Assembly (NCBI GenBank): GCA_017993775.1
Contig: JAGOMA010000051.1
Coordinates: 1-32,644 of the forward strand
DNA length: 32,644 bases
Direction of reading: 5' to 3'
Source of the DNA: Chloroflexota bacterium
Lineage (GTDB): Bacteria; Chloroflexota; Anaerolineae; Promineifilales; Promineifilaceae
A program made the translations under genes and the position numbers. Every line of letters starts with the position of its first letter. Positions within the stretch are counted from its first letter, which is position 1. Under the pieces are notes generated by a model that was not told the DNA's origin, ran no database searches, and was given only the letters and a program-made list of their open reading frames with translations. Positions 24,301-31,894 of this stretch are shown piece after piece.

Positions 24301-27300
24301 CTGCACGGCAATGCGGCGTTGGCTAACGGCGGCGCGGTGTATCTGGCCGGCGGCGCGAGCGGCACAATGGATGTGCGCAACAACTTTATCTATGACAACA
24401 GCGCGGACAAAGGCGGCGGGTTGTACAACGAGGATAGTAACGGCCGTATCTGGCACAACACCTTCGTCTATAACATAGCCTCTGCTGATGGCGGCGGCAT
24501 CTATTCGGCCGCCGGAAGTCCCGACATCCGCAATAATATCCTGGATACCAATCTCGGCAGCGGCCTGTCTGCGAGCGGCGGCGCGCTGACGGTGGCGTAT
24601 AACAACGCCTTTGGTAACATTCCGGGCAATTATGTCAATGTCATACCTGGCGCGGGCAGCATCAGCCAATTCCCCGTTTACGTTGACCCCTTGCTGCCAG
24701 ATTACCACCTGGAAAACGGCTCGCCCGGCGAAGACCAGGGCGATCCGGCCGTGTCGGATGTGGCGCAAAACCCGCTGCACCTGATCGACCGCGACTATGA
24801 CGGCGACATGCGCCCAACCAACAACGCCCCCGACATGGGTGCGGACGAAATCAACGCCTGCCTTATCAAAGTTGGCGACCAATTCTTTAGCGTTTTGCAA
24901 GACGCCATTGATTACGCCGAAAGCACCAATATCTATGAGGTGCTAATCGGCCGTGGCGAATGTCGCGGTGTGCAGACGGTAAACGGCGTGGAACAAGTGG
25001 GTTACGTCTCTGAAAACCTGCACTTTATCGGCTCACTGCCACGCGAGACGTTTGATAAAGACAATGGCGACCGCAAAAACCCGGATTTGTTGCAAGTAAC
25101 GACAATCATCAACGCGATGGATGGGGGCCGGGTGATTTACGTGGCTAACAACGCGTCGCCTATTTTTGAGCAGTTGGCTTTTGTGCGCGGCAATGCGTTT
25201 AACACCGACCCGGCCAGCGACAACGGTGGCGGCATTTACAATGCCGGTTCCGGTACTGTTTCTATTGCAGTAAGTGATATTGCTCAGAGTACGGCGTTTG
25301 ACGGCGGCGGGTATTATGGCGGGGCGTCATCTCATGCCAACCTGACGGCTCTGACGGCGGGCATGGCGATTCCGGCGCGTGGTCTGATTACAAACCCTGT
25401 CGATGGCAAGCTTTACCCGAATTATGTGTTTTATGACGGCAACGTGGCCACAAACAACGGCGCGGGGCTTTATAGCAGCGGTTCGTTTGATCTGCGCAAT
25501 GCCGACTTGTTTGGCAACAGTGCGGGCAATGACGGCGGCGGGATATACAACACGGCCGTAGATTCTCGATTGGTAAACACGACGTTTTATACCAACACGG
25601 CCGTGAACAACGGCGGCGGCGTCTTCAATTCCGGCGGCTCGTTCCGCATCTACCACAACACCATCCGCAACAACCATGCCAACAGCGGCGGCGGCGTCTA
25701 CAACACCGGGACCGGCTTCCTGCTGAATAACAGCATTGTGTATAGCAATACGGCCGTTATCAGCCCGGCCGGCGTCAGTTCGCCATCAGGCACACTGGGC
25801 TACAACAACTTCGACACCAACGTACCTGACAATCTCTCCGCTGGACTCACCAATGAGCATCCCATCGACGGCAACCCTGGTTTGTTAGGTATTCGCACCC
25901 TCAGCATCACTTCACGCAATATCGACGCCGCCGATCCAACCTTCCCCAAACCGGTGCCCCCAGATGGCAAACCGATTGATTACGATTTTGCCCTTTTCTT
26001 CCGCCCAGATGGGTTTGCCGATAACATTCCCGATTTGCAGTCGCCCCATGGGCTGTACAGCGACGTGGGCGCGGCTGAATACCGTAAAGACTTTGGCTGC
26101 CAGATTGAGCCGCAAAGCGGATCCTCATCCATCGCCCCCGGTGGCGTGGTGACCTACAGCTTGCAGATCGTCAATGCTGGCTTCCCATCTTACAAAGATT
26201 TGCTGCGCGATGGCTTCAGCCCTTACCTTTCCAATGGTTACACCGACACCATCACCATCACCCTGGCCAGCCAGACACAGGGCTGGTCTACGTTGGAAGG
26301 CGGCAATGTCCAAAATGTCACATTAGGTTGGGATGATTATGACCTGGGCGCAACCATCACCCGTGTCCTGACCGTCACCGTGCCAACTTCGGCAACCGTT
26401 GGCCTTATCGAAGACAGCGAAATCATCTGTGAATCCGGCTCTCTGCCCATCGATCGCACTTCCGATACGGCAACCTTCCGCACCAGCACCGGTCCCACAA
26501 CTGGCGTCATCGTCTATCCAGACATTGTCACGGCAGCCGCTCCGGGGGCAGTATTAACTTATACCCAGACCGTGCAAAATATCGGCAATGAGACGCAGCA
26601 GTTTGAAGTTATTCCCAACTCTGGGCCACGCCACGCCAACGCTGTGCTGCTGGACCTGAATACCAAGGCGATTCTCACGAATACTGTCGTCACGCTGGCT
26701 CCCACAGAACGCTTCACGGCCCTGCTGCGGGTAACTATCTTGGGTACGGCGACGGCCGGAGATGTGGCAAATCCAGGCGTTGTGGCGCGGTCAACCGCCA
26801 ACCTGCTGAATTTTGGCGCATCACAGGGTCGTATAACCATCCTGGCTGCCCCTGGAACACGCTACGTAGCCGCCAGCGGCGCAGTCGATAACACCAACTG
26901 CACCGATCCGCTCAGCCCCTGCGCCACGATTCAACATGCCGTAGGGCAGGCAGTGGCTGGCGACGATGTGCTGGTATCGGTGGGCACGTATACAAACGTA
27001 ACCACGCGCACCGTTGGCCTGGAGCCGATGGTGCAAAATGTGTTCATCGACAAATCAATCTCGATTATCGGCGGTTTTAATGTGGCCGATCAGTACACAA
27101 TTCAAGAGCCTATCACGAATGCCGTGGTGTTGGATGGGCAAAACGCGCGTCGCGTCATATATGTAGCGGATGGCGTTACGGTGACGTTATCGAGTTTGTT
27201 CATCCAAAATGGGCGAGCGGATGCAAACAGCGCGGTTAATGGCCTGACACAGCAGTACGGCAGCGGCGTTTACAATGCCGGGGCTAATCTGACTGTTTTT

Positions 27301-30300
27301 GGCGCCTGGATTCAGGGCAATCGAGGGCTGTATGGGGTCGGTTTGTATCATGCCGATGGTCTTTTAAGGGTTCAGAGTTCGGCCTTTTTCGATAATGCCA
27401 ATCCGGCGGAAACAGGCACAGATATTGGTGAAGGCGGGGCCATCTACATGGCTAATGGTCAGGGTTTGCTGGAAAACAACACATTCCGCAACAATTCGGC
27501 CAACCGTTCAGCTTCGCGGGCGGCGCAAAGTGGCAGCCAAACCGGTAACGGTGGGGCTGTTTACCTGGCGGCGGGTGAGGCCACTTTATTGAACCATATT
27601 TTTGTTGACAATTCGGCCAATCTGGGTGACGCGGTTTATATTAGCAGCACGGCCGTTATCACCACCGACTACAATCTCTACTTTGGTCAGACCGTGACAC
27701 CCATGGACGGACCGGGGACGATCAACCTGGGCACGCATGCCTGGGAGGTAAACCCAGACTTTGTGGACCTTTACTCGCATATCAGCCGTACCTCACCGGC
27801 CAAAGATGTGGGTACGTCGGACATTTCCATTGTGGATGGCCTGGACTTCGATCTGGAAGCGCGTCTGCAAGGGCCGGCGGTGGATTTGGGCGCAGATGAA
27901 CGCACGCAAAAACCTGCGTTTGTGTTTTTGCCCACGCCGCAGTCGGCGACCATTAACGCCGGCGATGTGATCACCTATCGACACACCCTGACAAACACCG
28001 GCGACTTCGCCGACACCTACACCCTGACGCTGACGGAAAACATCGCGCCGATCAGCGCCACCGGCTGGGGGGCAGCTTTTGCGCCTGCAACGATTACCGA
28101 CCTGGCTCCGGGCGGCGCAGTATCCGTGACGCTGACCATTACCGGCGGGCAGCCGGGTTCGGCCAATGTCAGCACGATCACGGCCGTTTCCAATTCCGGC
28201 TTGTCGGGCAGCGTCGAAGACACGACCACCATCACCCAAACGGCCGGCGTCGACATCAGGCCGTCGCTCAACCAATCAGGCCTGCCGGGGCAGACACTGG
28301 TTTACACCCACACCCTGCACAACACCGGCGACGGCCTGGACGACTTTGCCCTGACGTATACGGCCGTTCCCCCTGCATGGTCTGTCACCCTCACGCCTGC
28401 CCAGACCGGCATCATGTCTCCGGGCGAGATCATGACCTTCACGGTCAGCGTGCAAATCCCGGCTGGCACGATTAGCGGCACGCAGCATCAGGTGGTCGTC
28501 ATGGCGGCGGCCACCAACCCGGCGGCCAGCGATACCCTAACCGATACCACGACGGTCAGCCTGGAAGCCAACGGCTTGATATTGTCGCCAGATAATGCGC
28601 GGACAGTGCTGGATGGCGTGACCGTGCCTTACACCCACACGCTGCATAACGACAGCAACACAACCGAGATTGTGGACCTGGAAATTGCCGGCTCGCTGCC
28701 GGGATGGCCGGCCAGCGTTTTGCCGATTACCGTAACGCTGGCGCCCTATGCGACAACGGCCGTCAACGTTGCCGTCGATGTGCCGGTGGGCGCGGGCGGG
28801 CTAACGCACACGGCCGTGGTCACGGCCACCGGACGCGCAACCGGGCTGCAAGATACGGCCGTCAATACCACCACCGTCAGCGCTGTCACCGGCATCTCGC
28901 TGGTCCAAGACGAAACCCGCACCGCGGATCGCGGCACGCTGGTCACCTACGAACACCGTCTGACCAATCTGGGCAACCTGACTGATACGATTACCCTGGA
29001 AGCCGTAAGCGAGCAGGGGTGGCTGGAGAGCCTGACGCCTGGCCCCATTACGCTGGGCGCGGACGAATGGGTGACGGTAACGGCCGTTATCAGCATTCCC
29101 GTCAGCGCAGTTCCCGCCACCACCGATACACTCGTCATCACGGCCACGTCCGGGACCAATGCCAATGCTTCAGACACAGTAATCGACACGACCATCGTCA
29201 AGCAAAATCACAGCCTGGCCTTCTTCCCGGATGGCAGCCAAACGGTGAATGCGGGGACAACGGCCGTGTACACGCACACCCTCCACAACACCGGCGACGG
29301 CGTGGACACCTTCGCCTTGCAATGGCAAAGCAATCCGCAGTGGACATTGGACATAACGCCGACTCTGATCACCCTCAACCCCGATGAGCAGACCACGGTC
29401 GCCGTTACGCTCACTGTGCCGGCGGGAGCGTCTGGCCTGAGCAACGTCACCACCATCACCGCTACTTCCACCATCAGCAGCGTTCATGAAGCAAATGTCA
29501 TCGATACGACCACAGTCAGCGGCGTGCCCATCAACCTGGGCGTAGTCATTGCCCCAGACCGTGACGGCATGGGCAATCCCGGTGACACCGTTCAGTACCA
29601 ACACATTGTCACCAACACCGGAACCGGGCCAGATGACTATTCCTTAACGGCCAATTCTGCCGCGAATTGGGTTGTGGGCGTGCAGCCGCAGCACCTGCGG
29701 TTGGCATTGGGCGCCAGCGCGCCGGTCACGGTATCTGTAACCATCCCGCTCACGGCGATTGGCGGCGCCGTAGACTTCACCCAGGTGATGGTCGCTTCGG
29801 ACACCGATCCATCGGTGTTTGATGTGGTCACAGACACGACGCACACACCGCAGATTCACAGTTTCACCTTCACGCCAGACCGCGTGTCGACGGTGGGCGT
29901 GGGGGCGGCGGTTGTTTACACGCACACGTTGGTAAACACCGGCAATGGAATTGACCAGTTTGCCATCACCTGGAACAGCTTGCCCAACTGGCAGCCAACC
30001 ATCTTCCCGACCAATGTGTCTCTTGATCCGGGTGAAGCGCGAACGGTAACGATGACCATGATCGTGCCGCCGGGCGCGGCCGGTTTGAGCAACGCGACGA
30101 CCATCACCGCCACTTCAACCATCAGCCCGGTGTTTGCGGCGGCGGTGGTGAATACGACTACGGTCACTGGCACGCCGGTTAACCTGGGCGTGAATATCGA
30201 GGCGAACGAGACGGCCGTTGGCGACCCAGGCGCAGTCGTGCAATATGTCCACACCGTAACCAATACTGGAGATATGGCCGATAGTTATGCGTTAACGGCC

Positions 30301-31737
30301 GTTTCCGGCACAGGTTGGACGGCCGTCATCAATCCCACGCAGCTCTCCCTGGCTGCCGGGGCCAGCGATCAGGTGACGGTTTCCGTAACCATTGATCCGG
30401 CGGCCACGCCCGGACAAACCGACCTGACTGTCGTGACGGCAAGATCGAACACCAATGCGGCCGTCGCCGACAGCGTGACCGACACCACACGGGCGGCGCA
30501 AATTCACGCGCTGGCCTTCTTCCCCGACAATACGCGCACAGCGGCGGCGGGCAGCACAGTGGTTTACACGCACACGCTGCGCAACGACGGCAACGGGCCG
30601 GACAGCTTCGCCATTACGCCGGTCAGTGGGCAGGGATGGTCGGTAACGGCCGTTTCGCCCATCAACCTGGCCTCCGGCGCTGCGGCCACGGTGGCGGTGA
30701 CGCTGACTGTGCCTGCGGGCACGGAAGGTCTGATCGATGTGCTGACCGTATCGGCCAGTTCGGTGATTAGCCCGGCGGTGGGAGCAACGGCCGTGAACAC
30801 CACCACCGTGCTGGGGTTGCCGGGCGTCACCATCGTCCCCGATTACACCGACTACGGCCAGCCGGGCGACACCTTCCAGTACGTCCACACAGTCACCAAC
30901 AACGGCGACCAGGCCGACACCTACACCTTAAGCCTGGCCTCCACCCAGAGTTGGGCGCAGTCTATCTCCCCAAGCATGCTGGCGTTGGGTTCGGGAGCGA
31001 GTGGGCAGGTGACGGTAACGGTCAGCGTGCCGGCCGGGGCGCTTCTGGGCGCACAAGACATCACCACGGTCACGGCGACATCGCAAACGAACAGTGGAAT
31101 TCACGACACGGCCACCGACACCACGCGCATCATCGGCGTGTTCTTGCCGATTGTGCTGCGGGCTGCGCCGGTCGTCGTGCCGCCCACACCCACGCCCACG
31201 GCGTCACCAACGCCCACCGCCTCGCCTACGCCCAGGGTGTGCGATGTACCCACGGGCATCGATCTGGTCGTGACGAACATCCAGATTGTGCCTGGGTCGC
31301 CGATTGGCGACCAGCCGGCGCTGGTATACGTGACCATCCGCAACCAGGGCACGGTAGGCGTGGCTTATGGCAACAACTTCTTCCTGGACTTTTACGTCGA
31401 TCGCCAGCCAGCGCCAAATCAGCGCGGCGAGATTGAGTGGGGCGTGCAAGGCATTCTCATGAGCGCCGGGCACAGCGAGACATTCAGCGCGCCATTTACC
31501 TTTAGCGGCGGCGCGCACCAGGTTTGGGCGCAAGTGGATTCCGATGATACGGTGAATGAGTGCCCATTTGATGGAAACAATCGTCTGGGACCGGTGACGG
31601 TAACAGTCAGCGGATTGCCCAACAGCGATCAAGATGTGTCCGCGCCACCCATCAATGACAGCCTGCGCCACACACCGACACCCGCGCCCCTCATGACGCC
31701 CACGCCGACCGCCACGCCGACCCGTCCGGGCGGCTGA
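18337..31737 (+). CDS. Giant exported surface protein, 4466 aa: seven beta-helix modules plus Ig-like repeats
   Basis: A long basic n-region (RQRQTTRR) and a hydrophobic segment (about 30-50) end in VMAAP, a likely Sec signal or anchor. Beta-helix modules with GG(G/A)(I/L)Y and NNTA turns, as in polymorphic-outer-membrane-type repeats, lie at about residues 62-478, 700-1071, 1072-1449, 1450-1788, 1789-2174, 2175-2587 and 2840-3190. Most open with a Cys-flanked segment and an (I/L)xGGW strand and close with a D-x-GDP ... RPS-x-Q ... D(M/I/L)GADE motif. Two NEW3-type beta-sandwich domains lie at 480-698, two more at 2588-2840, and ten in tandem at 3192-4266. A TPTPTASPTP linker, a CARDB domain (4304-4428) and a TPTPTATPTRPGG tail finish it. 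There is no C-terminal membrane anchor. A role in adhesion or cell envelope structure is inferred from architecture only. Confidence 0.9.
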   Translation: MAYTGHAQTLVPTVKFVNPRQRQTTRRLGYMGLASLGTLVVLLALLWFLGAGSSLVMAAPTAVTYYVTDTGTNANACTSIDPCSLARAAGLAVDGDEIRVASGSYTSAPGTAVLSVTQSITITGGYLYNLGTGTWSPDADPFNTTTLDGGNSSRVITISKNISPTIENFHVQNGRAANGAGIYIPDGNGRPLIRHNFIHNNTAVGGLGGGGIYDGGASTIIYNDIYLNQSNPNGAGIYIHNNGAAITSTIQFNTIYSNTAVSPTATGFGGGVFLFTNAKAEMVANSIFQNSAEIGGGIGAFGSARFLLHNNMIYRNTAVNSVTGKSVGGGIWSAANAILWNNTVVGNIANDNGAGIHLEGPGQIQIHNTIVAFNAGGGVDGINNDDTAPAGSITGSYNNIFDDILDATISFTNPIGSNPNFVNLAAYNLHLSGSSPLLNIGSPATPAWVTPDIDEQVRPNPNNGAPPRHEVGADEYYPDFRQVSILPATQDVYVDRGTTAVFTHTVRNDGTLNDTYDFACTNDLWAIACPTPVVLAPGESTNVATSVTVPPAALAYDVGQTQITVTSQISPATTFDRATVRATVKPLPGLLFTSAISRTELPGAVITLTHILTNTGDAAESFIISIVNDPYGWAELVPTDPLTLTLGVGTRQVVRVRVTIPPYAQAGIFDLITLEAHSKFDPTISATLVNTITAKATVGTRYVKPGGTNVNNNCTQPTANPSQDNPGPCATVAWAVGQASFNDEVHIAPGTFNESEIFINDTIRLSGGWLAFNVDGQGAEPDPTLTVIQAGSTRLLNIASGSTVRPTIDTLTLRGGVSGGSGGAVLVGSLSQPTFDRVIFDGNQAAQGGALYANTNTAVTVLRSEFTNNTAQTDGGAVYMAGGTVSLLQTRFLTNTASGATAGRGGGALYMAGGVVAAQNNLFVNNTAVRDGGAVRLQSGRMLFGNNTLVENNAGGSGGGLYNNGATLGITNTILVSNTAVDGGALFVNAGPSSMDYSNIWQNGGANESNIPAGANSITADPRFMDADYRLALGSPAIDTGDPNSTLSVDFEGDFRPSDQGFDMGWDELAGCRAKRGDVIYGSIQDAVDATDPSDLILVAGTCRGVHAINVGGDVLSQTVHLTQTLTIQGGWNGDFSAQDFVMPTIVDPEGNGRGFYFSSEAAPVIEALTVANGNAAGLGGGPAGEDAGGGMYNLDSSPVLSGVVIMNSTADLGGGFFNAFGAPIIRSRELAGAQPGSPQVALTEIMSSTAAAGGGILNLGGRLVVDGAWIHNNSADMGGGMFNFTGTITVANTILAQNQAAVSGGGLYDNDSGSAYLHLTVISNTAVLAGGGFYTDQGGPVVRSVIFQGNQAPDGPAIFANGGAPDVDYNYYQGQVGTAVVGTVTGTHSIVSAVLPGLLDPANGDFHIGDEAPVVDKGDPDSPITADFEGDIRPSNQAPDIGADELVGCLVSVNGVVYGSIQEAVNNAPVGATIMVSGNCRGTQTSGGESGSAVCGGAAGTLLVITKTVNLQGGWNDTFTQRNGYSTLDAREAGRVVYIGQGAMPTVDGFDIIRGSVSGPIGNGAGVCVENAIPTLTHNRFYSNTATNGGAVFVFDSPAVIEAGNRLYHNTAVSGAAFYLDNSSGITATVQNNFMYRNTAVSGGALYNSGGDNLFRHNTLVNNTATGTGGAIYVAADAPEMRGNIVMQHTTGTVGGAFGAPGSAPVLDHNDFFQNNVDFGGTILNGGVGNLDVDPGFNLLVTDSFTLTIESPVVDVYVPDVPLPTDYEKDIRPSHQAYDLGADEVGGCYAAIAGAETKVYGSVQTAVDMAQNGDTVLINGVCQNVQGRVVDGLLVTQTVAITKSLTLDGGWAYKEPISATLDALSRGRVVYVGATAVVTLTNITLTNGDSTAAGDGNRGGALLNAGQMVLTNTQFMANNSALGGAIYNGAGLTLGATSLKNNTAASGGGLYNNAFAVVQQAEFSGNSAFDGGAVYHNDGTLSLDGNKLHGNAALANGGAVYLAGGASGTMDVRNNFIYDNSADKGGGLYNEDSNGRIWHNTFVYNIASADGGGIYSAAGSPDIRNNILDTNLGSGLSASGGALTVAYNNAFGNIPGNYVNVIPGAGSISQFPVYVDPLLPDYHLENGSPGEDQGDPAVSDVAQNPLHLIDRDYDGDMRPTNNAPDMGADEINACLIKVGDQFFSVLQDAIDYAESTNIYEVLIGRGECRGVQTVNGVEQVGYVSENLHFIGSLPRETFDKDNGDRKNPDLLQVTTIINAMDGGRVIYVANNASPIFEQLAFVRGNAFNTDPASDNGGGIYNAGSGTVSIAVSDIAQSTAFDGGGYYGGASSHANLTALTAGMAIPARGLITNPVDGKLYPNYVFYDGNVATNNGAGLYSSGSFDLRNADLFGNSAGNDGGGIYNTAVDSRLVNTTFYTNTAVNNGGGVFNSGGSFRIYHNTIRNNHANSGGGVYNTGTGFLLNNSIVYSNTAVISPAGVSSPSGTLGYNNFDTNVPDNLSAGLTNEHPIDGNPGLLGIRTLSITSRNIDAADPTFPKPVPPDGKPIDYDFALFFRPDGFADNIPDLQSPHGLYSDVGAAEYRKDFGCQIEPQSGSSSIAPGGVVTYSLQIVNAGFPSYKDLLRDGFSPYLSNGYTDTITITLASQTQGWSTLEGGNVQNVTLGWDDYDLGATITRVLTVTVPTSATVGLIEDSEIICESGSLPIDRTSDTATFRTSTGPTTGVIVYPDIVTAAAPGAVLTYTQTVQNIGNETQQFEVIPNSGPRHANAVLLDLNTKAILTNTVVTLAPTERFTALLRVTILGTATAGDVANPGVVARSTANLLNFGASQGRITILAAPGTRYVAASGAVDNTNCTDPLSPCATIQHAVGQAVAGDDVLVSVGTYTNVTTRTVGLEPMVQNVFIDKSISIIGGFNVADQYTIQEPITNAVVLDGQNARRVIYVADGVTVTLSSLFIQNGRADANSAVNGLTQQYGSGVYNAGANLTVFGAWIQGNRGLYGVGLYHADGLLRVQSSAFFDNANPAETGTDIGEGGAIYMANGQGLLENNTFRNNSANRSASRAAQSGSQTGNGGAVYLAAGEATLLNHIFVDNSANLGDAVYISSTAVITTDYNLYFGQTVTPMDGPGTINLGTHAWEVNPDFVDLYSHISRTSPAKDVGTSDISIVDGLDFDLEARLQGPAVDLGADERTQKPAFVFLPTPQSATINAGDVITYRHTLTNTGDFADTYTLTLTENIAPISATGWGAAFAPATITDLAPGGAVSVTLTITGGQPGSANVSTITAVSNSGLSGSVEDTTTITQTAGVDIRPSLNQSGLPGQTLVYTHTLHNTGDGLDDFALTYTAVPPAWSVTLTPAQTGIMSPGEIMTFTVSVQIPAGTISGTQHQVVVMAAATNPAASDTLTDTTTVSLEANGLILSPDNARTVLDGVTVPYTHTLHNDSNTTEIVDLEIAGSLPGWPASVLPITVTLAPYATTAVNVAVDVPVGAGGLTHTAVVTATGRATGLQDTAVNTTTVSAVTGISLVQDETRTADRGTLVTYEHRLTNLGNLTDTITLEAVSEQGWLESLTPGPITLGADEWVTVTAVISIPVSAVPATTDTLVITATSGTNANASDTVIDTTIVKQNHSLAFFPDGSQTVNAGTTAVYTHTLHNTGDGVDTFALQWQSNPQWTLDITPTLITLNPDEQTTVAVTLTVPAGASGLSNVTTITATSTISSVHEANVIDTTTVSGVPINLGVVIAPDRDGMGNPGDTVQYQHIVTNTGTGPDDYSLTANSAANWVVGVQPQHLRLALGASAPVTVSVTIPLTAIGGAVDFTQVMVASDTDPSVFDVVTDTTHTPQIHSFTFTPDRVSTVGVGAAVVYTHTLVNTGNGIDQFAITWNSLPNWQPTIFPTNVSLDPGEARTVTMTMIVPPGAAGLSNATTITATSTISPVFAAAVVNTTTVTGTPVNLGVNIEANETAVGDPGAVVQYVHTVTNTGDMADSYALTAVSGTGWTAVINPTQLSLAAGASDQVTVSVTIDPAATPGQTDLTVVTARSNTNAAVADSVTDTTRAAQIHALAFFPDNTRTAAAGSTVVYTHTLRNDGNGPDSFAITPVSGQGWSVTAVSPINLASGAAATVAVTLTVPAGTEGLIDVLTVSASSVISPAVGATAVNTTTVLGLPGVTIVPDYTDYGQPGDTFQYVHTVTNNGDQADTYTLSLASTQSWAQSISPSMLALGSGASGQVTVTVSVPAGALLGAQDITTVTATSQTNSGIHDTATDTTRIIGVFLPIVLRAAPVVVPPTPTPTASPTPTASPTPRVCDVPTGIDLVVTNIQIVPGSPIGDQPALVYVTIRNQGTVGVAYGNNFFLDFYVDRQPAPNQRGEIEWGVQGILMSAGHSETFSAPFTFSGGAHQVWAQVDSDDTVNECPFDGNNRLGPVTVTVSGLPNSDQDVSAPPINDSLRHTPTPAPLMTPTPTATPTRPGG
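27907..31131 (+). repeat. Ten tandem Ig-like/NEW3-type domain repeats with a two-domain higher-order period
   Basis: Domains begin near 27907, 28249, 28573, 28894, 29212, 29542, 29860, 30190, 30508 and 30826, each about 107 residues with a YTHTLxNTGdgxDxF core and a DTTTV end. Domains 5, 7 and 9 (starts 29212, 29860, 30508) are spaced exactly 648 bases apart; 6 and 8 (29542, 30190) are also 648 apart. Near-identical DNA such as GACCATCACCGCCAC recurs between units 5 and 7. This indicates duplication of a two-domain block. Confidence 0.88.
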
Positions 31738-31834
31738 GGCAGGATACGGCCGTTATCTGCGAGACTGGAGACGCACGGTTTCCAGTCTCCAGTCGGCAGA
31801 TTGATTGTGGGCTAATTGGTTGGTGGAACAAAAA

Positions 31835-31869
31835 AAGACCCTTGGGGTTTTATAAACCCCAAGGGTCTT
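31835..31869 (-). terminator. Intrinsic terminator of the SdrD-like gene (perfect 16-bp hairpin)
   Basis: AAGACCCTTGGGGTTT (31835-31850) and its exact complement (31854-31869) are separated by a 3-base loop. Read on the minus strand the stem is followed by a run of T residues, so it terminates the minus-strand gene 25 bases downstream of its stop. On the plus strand no T-tract follows, so it is weaker for the giant gene. The arm resembles those of the hairpins near 11128 and 18174. Confidence 0.88.
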
Positions 31870-31894
31870 GCTAATTCGACTGCTCAGTCCGCTT

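Noticed and set aside
22063..24900. Long antisense frames (up to about 240 codons) opposite the giant gene
   Set aside because: They are shadows of the GC-rich, repetitive coding strand; their residue content mirrors the codons of the plus-strand protein and no family pattern appears.
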